Shown one piece after another: positions 19,768 to 27,800 of a stretch of DNA of 63,454 nucleotides. The stretch lies in assembly GCA_947167995.1 (NCBI GenBank), contig CAMVKS010000011.1:1-63454 (forward strand), given 5' to 3'. Made by a program: the position numbers and the translations under genes. Below the pieces are notes generated by a model. It was not told the origin of the DNA. It saw only the letters and a program-made list of their open reading frames with translations, and made no database searches. The stretch is from an uncultured Prevotellaceae bacterium (GTDB lineage: Bacteria > Bacteroidota > Bacteroidia > Bacteroidales > Muribaculaceae). Within the stretch, counting starts at the first letter, position 1, and every line of letters begins with the position of its first letter.

Positions 19768-19797
19768 TTTGTGTTACACAAAAAAAATATAACTTTG
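19768..19797 (+). promoter_or_regulatory. Promoter of the first CotH-like gene
   Basis: TTTG at 19768-19771 and TAACTTTG at 19790-19797 have an 18-bp spacer. The leader is about 100 bases and contains a short imperfect inverted repeat (TTATGCGTTGATAA). Confidence 0.55.
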
Positions 19798-19904
19798 CAA
19801 AATAATACCGCCTCGTGTTATGCGTTGATAACGAGTTTGATAGCCCATTTACCCTTGGGGGCGGTGTTGTGGGAAATAAAAAACTTTTTACTGCAGGAAA
19901 TTAA

Positions 19905-21398
19905 TTGAAGACAGCGATAAGATATATATTAATTATTTTGTTTTGCCCCATTCCATCAAGGCAATGGGCGCAGTCGTTTGATGAAATGGTATCGACGATG
20001 AGCTCCATGTCATTGCCTCAGATTAACGTGATGCTAAATCTCGACTCATTGAGTCACAAGTATTTCACTAATGGAACGATAGTCATTGCCGAGCATAATG
20101 GCGTGGAGATAGTAACGTCGCAGTATAATTGCCTGGTGCGGCATCGTGGAAAGACCGCGCGCCAATTGCCCAAAATATCGCTGAGCATAAAGTTTGTTGA
20201 CCAAGATGGTGAGAAGCTCGATGTCAACCTGCTTGGGCTGCGCAATGACAACACGTGGATTCTCGATGCCATGGGCATTGACAAGCTGAGAATGCGCAAC
20301 CGAGTGTGTTTCGACCTTTGGAACGAGTACAGCCACACTATGTGGGACACAAAGTTCGGTAACCGAAACGGTATAGTGGGAACGATGGTCGAGATGTATA
20401 TCAATGGTGAATATAGCGGCATCTACCACCTGAGCGACAAAGTCAACCGGCAGCTTCTCAACTTGCGCAAAGCCAAGGAGAACAATCTTGGCACTGTGAC
20501 TGTCAAAGGGGTGCTCTACAAGGGCGCTCACAAGGGGGTGTCGAACAATCTGCTTGATTATTTAGCCGCTCGCACCGACCTCACCTCGTGGAACACTTTT
20601 GAACTGCAATACCCCGACGACTACCCATGCCTTGCAAGCTGGCAACCGCTCATGGATCTTATTGACTTCAATGGAAAGAGCGACTACACTTATTTTAAGG
20701 CTCATTACAACGAGTGGTATTATGTCGACAATCTTGTTGACTATTACATCCTGCTTCTTGCTTTCAATCTTGACGACATGCCCTACAACAATTCGTTTCT
20801 CTCCACTGCCGACGTCAATTTTGACCACCGATACATGATAACTCCGTGGGACCTTGACGCCTGCTTGGGGCGAGGCTGCGACGGGACGCCGAGGCCTGCT
20901 TTCTCACGCTTGAACCAGCTGATGCCGTTTGCTCCCTTTGACCGCCTCGTGCGCTATAATGTCGATGGTTTCAAGCAGCGGGTCGCAGAGCGTTGGGAAG
21001 AGTTGTCAAATACAGTGCTGTCGCCCGAGAATGTGGAAAGTCACATCACTCAGATTGCCCGGCGCTACATCGAGAGCGGGGCTTGGCAACGAGAATACAA
21101 TCGCTGGAAAAACGCATCCGACTCCAGGGTGGTTATTGGAGAGAATCTGAACGAAGAGGTGGAATATGTCATGCAATGGTACCGAGGCAATCATTCCTCC
21201 TTGACCAACCAATTCATGCAGTGGCACGCCGGTCATGGCGATGACCCCGATGCTGTCACCACGGTAATAGTTTCACAAATATATGAATATTTGTTGGGAA
21301 CCGGCACCTGTGACATTGACAAACTCGATTTGAATGGTGATGGCAATATCACTGCCGGTGATATTACTGCTGCCTACGATATCATCCTGCAGAATTAA
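19905..21398 (+). CDS. Secreted CotH-like protein with half dockerin (TTG start)
   Basis: 497-residue member of the CotH kinase-like family, named after a Bacillus spore-coat protein kinase; extracellular members occur in gut Bacteroidetes. Motifs seen are VRHRGKTARQLPKISLSIKF, RMRNRVCFDLWNE, GIYHLSDKVNRQLLNLRKA and TPWDLDACLGRG. The start is TTG: a stop codon lies immediately upstream in frame and only this start gives a signal peptide (about 1-23) matching its paralogue. The C terminus (about 451-497) has the helices of a dockerin but only one intact Ca-binding loop (DLNGDGNITAGD); the first loop is replaced by VTTVIVSQ. The paralogous gene follows after an 87-bp gap. Kinase activity is not shown. 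Confidence 0.85.
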   Translation: MKTAIRYILIILFCPIPSRQWAQSFDEMVSTMSSMSLPQINVMLNLDSLSHKYFTNGTIVIAEHNGVEIVTSQYNCLVRHRGKTARQLPKISLSIKFVDQDGEKLDVNLLGLRNDNTWILDAMGIDKLRMRNRVCFDLWNEYSHTMWDTKFGNRNGIVGTMVEMYINGEYSGIYHLSDKVNRQLLNLRKAKENNLGTVTVKGVLYKGAHKGVSNNLLDYLAARTDLTSWNTFELQYPDDYPCLASWQPLMDLIDFNGKSDYTYFKAHYNEWYYVDNLVDYYILLLAFNLDDMPYNNSFLSTADVNFDHRYMITPWDLDACLGRGCDGTPRPAFSRLNQLMPFAPFDRLVRYNVDGFKQRVAERWEELSNTVLSPENVESHITQIARRYIESGAWQREYNRWKNASDSRVVIGENLNEEVEYVMQWYRGNHSSLTNQFMQWHAGHGDDPDAVTTVIVSQIYEYLLGTGTCDIDKLDLNGDGNITAGDITAAYDIILQN

Positions 21399-21456
21399 CT
21401 TTATCATGTATCGTTTAAAATGCAATTCCAAAAATAGGAGAAAATAAAAAAATAAT

Positions 21457-21464
21457 TATTTTTG
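21457..21464 (+). promoter_or_regulatory. -7 box upstream of the second CotH-like gene
   Basis: TATTTTTG lies 21 bp before the ATG at 21486. I see no clear -33 element. No terminator separates the two CotH genes, so read-through is also possible. Confidence 0.4.
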
Positions 21465-21485
21465 CACTATAAAATCATTTCTATA

Positions 21486-22952
21486 ATGAAAAGCCGATTT
21501 CTACATACTGTCTTTTTGTGTCTGTTGCCATTGATGGCATGGGGGCAGAGCTTCGATGAAATGGCAGCTGCCATGAACGAGCTCTCGTTACCGCTTGTCA
21601 ACTTGGAAGTAGAAATAGACTCGGTGAATAAATATAATTATACACTGGGGTCAATGACCCTCATTGAGTACAAAGACGGCATGGTGAAGCTTGACACCTT
21701 CAACTGCCAAGTGAAATATAGAGGAGGTTCTGCGCTATTGTTTTCCAAAAAACCTTTCAACATCAAGCTTGTTGATGAAGAAGGTGAAAAGCTCGATGCC
21801 AACCTGCTTGGACTGCGCACCGACAACACATGGATTCTTGACGCCATGGGCATCGACAAACTCAGGATGCGCAACCGAGTGTGCTTCGACATCTGGAACG
21901 AATTCAGTCACACGATGTGGAACACCAACTACGGCAACCGCAACGGCACAGTGGGGACAATGGTCGAGGTGTTCATCAATGGTGACTACCACGGCATCTA
22001 TTGCTTGAGCGACAAAATCAACCGCCAGCTGCTCAACCTGCGCAAGGCCAAGGTGGAGGACGACGGCTCGGTGACGGTGAAAGGCTTGCTCTACAAGGGT
22101 GTGGCTTGGTCGGCTCTTACCGGATACTATGGAGGCAACACCAACTCGGTGACGTGGGACGCTTTTGAGTTACAATACCCCGAAGACTATCCATCGCTCC
22201 AAACGTGGCAGCCTCTCATAACTCTCATGGACTTCAACTGCGAGACCGAAATGGAGTACTTCATTGAACACTATAACGAGTGGTACTATGTAGACAATTT
22301 AGTCGACTACTGGGTGTTCCTGATAGCTTTGGGCCTTACCGACCAGCCCTATAAAAACACCTTCCTGTCAACGCCCGACATCAACTTCGAGCACCGTTTC
22401 ATGATTACACCATGGGACCTTGATGCGTGCTTGGGAAGGGCATGGAATGGCAATTTGCTTGGTGAATATCCCTCGGTGACTCGACTCGACAACATGGGTC
22501 CTTATAGAAGGCTCAAGGTGAATAACATTGATGGCTTCAAGCAAAAGTTGGCACAGCGATGGCAGCAACTCATTGAAAATGAGCTGTCGCCTGCCAATTT
22601 AGAGAGCCACATCAACGCGATAGCCCAGCGTTTTGTAGAGAGTGGCGCATGGCAACGTGAGTATAATAAATGGAAAAACACTAACGTCAGGATAGCGGAA
22701 AATATCGAAGAGGAGGTGCAATTTGTCATCAATTGGTATATTGGCAACCTTGCCTACGCCAACGAAAACATTGAGGTTTGGAGCGAAGGCTACGATCCCC
22801 TTAGTCATGTTGATATAAGCACTGTGACAAGTATCTACAATTACCTCTTGGGCATTGATGCCACATTTTATGAGAGACTGGATCTCAACCAAGATGGCAT
22901 CATCAACACCACCGATGTCACTATAGCTTACAACGTCCTTCTGGAGCAATAA
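21486..22952 (+). CDS. Secreted CotH-like protein with half dockerin, paralogue 2
   Basis: 488 residues from the ATG at 21486; upstream in-frame codons would add residues before the signal peptide (about 1-20). It is clearly homologous to the preceding protein over its full length (VKYRGGSALLFSKKPFNIKL, RMRNRVCFDIWNE, GIYCLSDKINRQLLNLRKA, TPWDLDACLGRA). The C terminus (about 442-488) again keeps only the second dockerin Ca loop (DLNQDGIINTTD) while the first half has lost its Asp/Asn ligands. It ends 22 bp from the convergent DUF3078-type gene, with no visible hairpin between them. Confidence 0.85.
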   Translation: MKSRFLHTVFLCLLPLMAWGQSFDEMAAAMNELSLPLVNLEVEIDSVNKYNYTLGSMTLIEYKDGMVKLDTFNCQVKYRGGSALLFSKKPFNIKLVDEEGEKLDANLLGLRTDNTWILDAMGIDKLRMRNRVCFDIWNEFSHTMWNTNYGNRNGTVGTMVEVFINGDYHGIYCLSDKINRQLLNLRKAKVEDDGSVTVKGLLYKGVAWSALTGYYGGNTNSVTWDAFELQYPEDYPSLQTWQPLITLMDFNCETEMEYFIEHYNEWYYVDNLVDYWVFLIALGLTDQPYKNTFLSTPDINFEHRFMITPWDLDACLGRAWNGNLLGEYPSVTRLDNMGPYRRLKVNNIDGFKQKLAQRWQQLIENELSPANLESHINAIAQRFVESGAWQREYNKWKNTNVRIAENIEEEVQFVINWYIGNLAYANENIEVWSEGYDPLSHVDISTVTSIYNYLLGIDATFYERLDLNQDGIINTTDVTIAYNVLLEQ

Positions 22953-22974
22953 ACAAAAAAATGTAGGGGGGAGT

Positions 22975-24204
22975 TTACTTTGTGGCAAACTTGTAGGTGA
23001 GTCCGAAGCTCAAGATTTCCTTGAACTGCCAGTATTTCCAGTCTTCACTGCGTGGCCTCGACTTGTCATATCTCAGGTGGGTGAAAATCTGTGTGCTCAA
23101 GTGGCTGCTTACAAGGAAGAGGAAGGTGTTTTCCCAGTCGCCTTGCACCGTCTTGTAGTCGGTGAAGGCATAGAAACGTGTTTTCCAGTTGATGCTCGGT
23201 GTGATTTTCCATTCAAATTTCATTTCTACTGTCGAACCGAAGCTGTGCTTGAGGTGGTGTCCCTCCTCGATGCCAAACTTGGTGGGGTCGATATTGACGA
23301 TGTCCCGGCAGATTTTCATGTCGTAGGACAGGGGTGCTATCGAGAGGTTGAACACCTTGTAGCCTTCTTTGTCCTTGTAGTTGTAGGTCATACCGAGACC
23401 CACGTTCAGCTCTCCCGACGACAGGAATGCCGCGGCAAGGTCGTGAGTGTTGGTGATATAGTTCTTGAACAACTGGGTCTTGAAGAGCAGTGTGGCCGAG
23501 TAGTACCAGTTTTTCACCGCCTTGAAACCAAGTTGGCTGTTGAACTGGAAATTGTCCTCGTTGATGCTGTACTTGCGCAGGCTGTCTCCCTTGGCGGTGG
23601 CGATACCAAACCTGTAGTGAAGTGTGTTGTTGAAGAGCCAGTTGGGGTGGAACTTCTGGTTGAGATTGCAGTCCCACTGCAGGTCGGCCAGCAGGTTGAG
23701 GTTGTTCTCTCCGCCTTGATACCAGTTGCTGCTGATGTAGGCTTGCGTGCCTTGCAGGCTGCCGGTGAAGGTGTGGAGCCAGTTGTGTATTTTCATCTCT
23801 CGTCGGTCCACAGGCTTGAATTGCTCTCCATTGACAATGCCAGTAGGCACTGTCAGCTCGGTGGCCGATGGGTCGGGCTCTACCACCACCTGCTCGGGTG
23901 GCTTGGGGAGCATGTCCTCGTTGAGGCGCACCAAGTGTGGATTCTCTATCATCATGTTGTGTCGCACCTCATTGACCCTGCGCCACTGTCGGTGTGCTTT
24001 TGTGAGCCAGCTGTCGTCGACTCTGAGACCCAGGCCGTTGTCGACCCCTTCGGGGGGGGCTGTCGTGGTCTGTTGCTGCCTGTCAAAGACTAAAGGCATG
24101 AACATGTAGTTGCTGGTGGAGGAACTTGGCTGCGCAAGCGACTTCACGCAAGCAACTGCTGCTATGGCAAGTAAGAATAATACAATATGTCTACGAGTTA
24201 TCAT
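22975..24204 (-). CDS. DUF3078-type outer-membrane beta-barrel protein
   Basis: 409 residues with a signal peptide (about 1-25). The region from about 130 onward looks like a Bacteroidetes DUF3078 barrel: YISSNWYQGGENNLNLLAD, then alternating strands such as WLFNNTLHYRFGIATAKGDS and YYSATLLFKTQLFKNYI, ending in FGLTYKFATK. Residues about 26-120 form a variable Pro/Gln-rich linker. A run of eight C residues in the coding strand (24052-24059) lies in that linker at about codon 49. The gene has its own promoter. The biological role of the family is not established. Confidence 0.75.
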   Translation of the reverse strand: MITRRHIVLFLLAIAAVACVKSLAQPSSSTSNYMFMPLVFDRQQQTTTAPPEGVDNGLGLRVDDSWLTKAHRQWRRVNEVRHNMMIENPHLVRLNEDMLPKPPEQVVVEPDPSATELTVPTGIVNGEQFKPVDRREMKIHNWLHTFTGSLQGTQAYISSNWYQGGENNLNLLADLQWDCNLNQKFHPNWLFNNTLHYRFGIATAKGDSLRKYSINEDNFQFNSQLGFKAVKNWYYSATLLFKTQLFKNYITNTHDLAAAFLSSGELNVGLGMTYNYKDKEGYKVFNLSIAPLSYDMKICRDIVNIDPTKFGIEEGHHLKHSFGSTVEMKFEWKITPSINWKTRFYAFTDYKTVQGDWENTFLFLVSSHLSTQIFTHLRYDKSRPRSEDWKYWQFKEILSFGLTYKFATK

Positions 24205-24259
24205 GTGGATGTGGTTATTGTCTCATTATCATTCCAATGTCTTGACATTTTTTTATAGG

Positions 24260-24290
24260 CAAATGTAGGCAATTTTTCTCAACTGCCAAA
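24260..24290 (-). promoter_or_regulatory. Promoter of the DUF3078-type gene
   Basis: On the minus strand TACATTTG is at 24260-24267 and TTTG at 24287-24290, with a 19-bp spacer. Confidence 0.55.
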
Positions 24291-24330
24291 ATAATGAGGC
24301 AGAGAAATTGTAGACATCAGACACAAGAAA

Positions 24331-24404
24331 CCGTTATATCAAACAACTAAAACAACTTGAAAACAACTCTGTCACCAGGCAATTTCTTGTCTTCTTGTCT
24401 CCTT
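24331..24404 (+). repeat. 74-bp dispersed intergenic repeat, copy 1
   Basis: Nearly identical to 50465-50538 (about three to four differences, same orientation). It begins CCGTTATATCAAACAACTAA and ends in a CTTCTTGT-rich stretch. Confidence 0.85.
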
Positions 24405-24460
24405 TAGAGTGATTTTAAGACAATAAAGGACAATATTTAGGTACTCTTTTTTATTAAGGA

Positions 24461-24592
24461 CAAAAATGCGATTAAGCGAGACAAAGCTGTGCTTGCACAA
24501 TGCCTTGCGAGCGTGAGCATTTTATTCAAAAATGCGATTAAGCGAGACAAAGCTGTGCTTGCACAATGCCTTGCGAGCGTGAGCATTTTATT
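24461..24592 (+). repeat. Perfect 66-bp tandem duplication
   Basis: 24461-24526 and 24527-24592 are identical. Each unit can fold back on itself (AATGC near the start with GCATT near the end, plus inner GCGAG/CTTGC segments). The sequence after it resembles part of the 149-bp repeat. Confidence 0.9.
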
Positions 24593-24703
24593 CAATTGCC
24601 GCACCTCTCAGGTTGTCAAACGATTAAGTACGATAAAAAACTATTGAATATCAACAAAATATAATCAGTGGAAACTGTCTTCTTGTTTTCTTGTCTTCTT
24701 GAT

Positions 24704-24720
24704 GCGGGATGGGCGCTTCG
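24704..24720 (+). repeat. Short dispersed repeat GCGGGATGGGCGCTTCG, copy 2
   Basis: Same 17 bases as 105-121, in the same orientation on the plus strand. Confidence 0.6.
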
Positions 24721-24760
24721 TTTAAAATCTAAATAAAAATCCATAATCGCAGTAAATGGG

Positions 24761-24794
24761 AAAAAGCTTGGCACGATGACGCGCCAAGCTTTTT
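24761..24794 (-). terminator. Terminator of the minus-strand C10 gene
   Basis: Perfect 12-bp arms AAAAAGCTTGGC (24761-24772) and GCCAAGCTTTTT (24783-24794) lie 37 bp beyond the stop codon. Confidence 0.8.
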
Positions 24795-24831
24795 TAAGAT
24801 AGTGCATTAAGCACATTATGCGTTGTGCATT

Positions 24832-27800
24832 TTATTTAAACACTTTCTTCACGGTAGTGGTAGTGCCGTCGCTGTAGCGGGTCACGATGATGTTCACGCC
24901 CTTGAACGGAGTCTTGCTCACGATACCAGCAGCGTTGACATACTCAACACCAACTACCTCGCCGTGACCGCCACTGTAAACGCCGTTGATGCCGGTAACG
25001 ATGTTGTCGTCACCAGTCAGGTTGGTGGGGTATACCACGTAGTTGTCGCTTGGAGTGTCGCCACCACCCATGCTGCTTAGCTTGGCTGGGTGACAAACGA
25101 CAGCCACGAAGCGATAGGTCTGCCCCTCTTGCAGTGTGGGCATACCTCCTGTTGAGTTGCGGCTCCAGTCAACGTGGAAGGCACCTTGAATTGAGGTGTT
25201 GTCGGGAGTGACAAACATCTCACCGTTCCACATTGCAAAGGTGATTTCGCACACCTCCTGAATCTTAGGATTCATGAAGAAGTAGTGGTCGCCATGAGGC
25301 CCCACGGCACCAGTGTTGCCACCCGTGTTGAGGTTGCTCTCGACGAAGTTGGCAGCGCAATACACGTTCTTCTCATAGTCGGCAGTGCCGTTGAAGGTGA
25401 GAGTGTAGGTGCCGTCCACGGGCAGAACCTCGATGGTGTAGTTGTTGGTGTCGGTGTATCGACCAGTAACAGTGCCTGCTTTGATTTTCTTGCCCTCGAT
25501 GCCGTTGAACAGAGAGCTGATGCTTGCGTCGGCAGGGAACTTGAGGGCAACCCAGTTGCTCTGATCCCAGTCGCGTCCGCACTGACCAGTAGTGCCAGTG
25601 AGGTTAGCGTCGTTCATAAAGTCGATTTGACCATCAAGAATCGTTGATGGGTCAATCGAGGCATTGCCCTGGTCTTTACAGTAGAGAATACCATTTGTGT
25701 AATCGGGATAGACTACCACCAGCTCGTCGCTGATAACATAAGACTTGCCCTTCACGCCTTCACTCTCAATTGTTGCCAGCGAAGCTGTTACAGGCGCAGC
25801 AAGAGTGGTGAACTGCAGTGCTGGGTTAGGCGTCCAAGCACTTGCTGCGAGACTGTTCACACCTTGAACTTGGGTCTCATAGGTAGTCTCAGGAGTCAAA
25901 CCAGTGATAGTGTAAGGACTGGTCACGTTGTTGCAGTAAGTCCACTCCACTGCATCGGGAACAAGCACCTCAAAGTCGTCGATGTTCAAGCGGAACATAT
26001 CGGTAACATTGTAGTGGCGGATAGCAATGTAACCGGTGCCACTGTAAGAGCTTAAGTTAGCGGTATATTCTTGCATATCGCCAGTAGCGGTGATATCGCC
26101 TGAAAGTGCGGTGAAGCTGCTTACATTGGCAGGTATCTCATCACCCTGATAAATATAAACTTTAAACACCTCGCTGGCATAACTTGGGTCTTGACCGGCA
26201 TACCAGAACGAAACAGAGCCGCCAAGTTTAATCTTTGGAGAAATCAGCCAGTTGTCGGGAGTAAGTGCTCCACTACTGATATAGCTTGCCGAGGTGAGCA
26301 CACCAGTGCCACTGTGCGAAGAACCGGTAGCATAACTCCAGTTGTAACCGTCGCCATCGGAATCTACAGTGGTAAATTCTTCGAATTGACTTTCGTCCTC
26401 GAAGTCCCAGATGCGGTCAGTATTGATAGGATCCACATATGGTCTCCAGCGCAGATTCCACGATTCGTTGTTCTTGCCGGGAGTCCAGGTAATGTCGGCA
26501 GTAGTGACACCCGGGTCGGCCTCTACATCGATAGGCTTGCCGGGCAGCTCGGGCAGTGGAGTGCAGAATGCCAACTCCTCAAATACCGCACGTGGACTGC
26601 CAAGAATAATATAATAAGCCTTTTCGGGATCAAGACCATCATACTCGAATGTAATTTCAGAGTTTTGAGTCACGTCGTATGTACCATAGAGGTAATCTTC
26701 GGCAATATCTTCGATGTTGCCGTTCTCGTCAAGGTACATCTCTTTAATCATGATATAGGTGTAGTTTACAGCTGTTGAAGTCGCCGTTGGAGCATAGTTG
26801 TAAATCCTTGCTTTAAACTTCGAGCAGTTAGTGACGCAGTAATAAGTGTAAGCAAAGTTGGTGTTGCTTGAGCTGCTGGCACTCGAATGACCTATACCGG
26901 CATAAGTCTGACTGCTGAAATAATTGCTGCGACCCTTGAACACATCGGCGGCACTCCATGTTCTGCTCAAGAAATTGATATTATCATCATCGGCGGCAAA
27001 TCCTGCCCAATACTGATTATCGTACATATAGCCCAAAGCGACCATTGAAGGCGGAATGGTCAGCCATGCCTCAAGATTATCATTATCACGGGTGAATTCA
27101 TACACCTTAGTAATACCAATACTTGACAAATCATCGCTGTTCTGCCAGCCACTAGCGTCAAGAGATGCATATTGCTGGATGTCAAGATACTCCCATTGAG
27201 CCGAGCCCTTATCGGCAACTTGACCGTAGAGCGACAAAGTCTTGGTCAAATCACCACTGGTAAGAGTAAGTGTTGCCTCATATTCACCAGTTTCCTGAGG
27301 TGCATTGAATGTCACATTAACGTCCACGCCATCTATCATCACATCGTTGTAGTCAAATGTGGTTTCCTCCAATGAGAAGTACTCGGCATCATCACCAGTG
27401 ATAGTTGCTGTAACGTCATCGGTAAGTTGACTTCCAGTAAGGTTGAACGATTTTGTCATACTCGAACTTGGTGGAGCAAGATATCCAAGACCGGTCTTGT
27501 CAGTAACAATAGCCGGCAGCGGAGTCGAGAAGGCTATCGTGTAAAAATAAGCCATGTAACATGTTGCTTCCACTCTGTAAACAGCACTTTCACTAAGATC
27601 AGAAACCTCATAATTAAACACGGTATTTCGTGTTGTAACTGGAGTAGCTTCTCCTACCAATTCTCCAGTAGCATTATTATAAACTTTCAGTGTAGCAGGT
27701 TTACTTGCATGATTGGTGTTTGTAGCTGTGTTGGTTTTACCATACAACTTAACGGCGTTACAATTGGTGACATAGAACGTTATGGTTTTTGCCGTAGTAG

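Larger units (their letters stand above)
24205..24831. other. Repeat-rich intergenic region
   Basis: The 627-bp spacer contains the DUF3078 promoter, a 74-bp dispersed repeat, a perfect 66-bp tandem duplication, a short repeat shared with 105-121, and the terminator of the minus-strand C10 gene. I see no credible gene. Confidence 0.8.
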
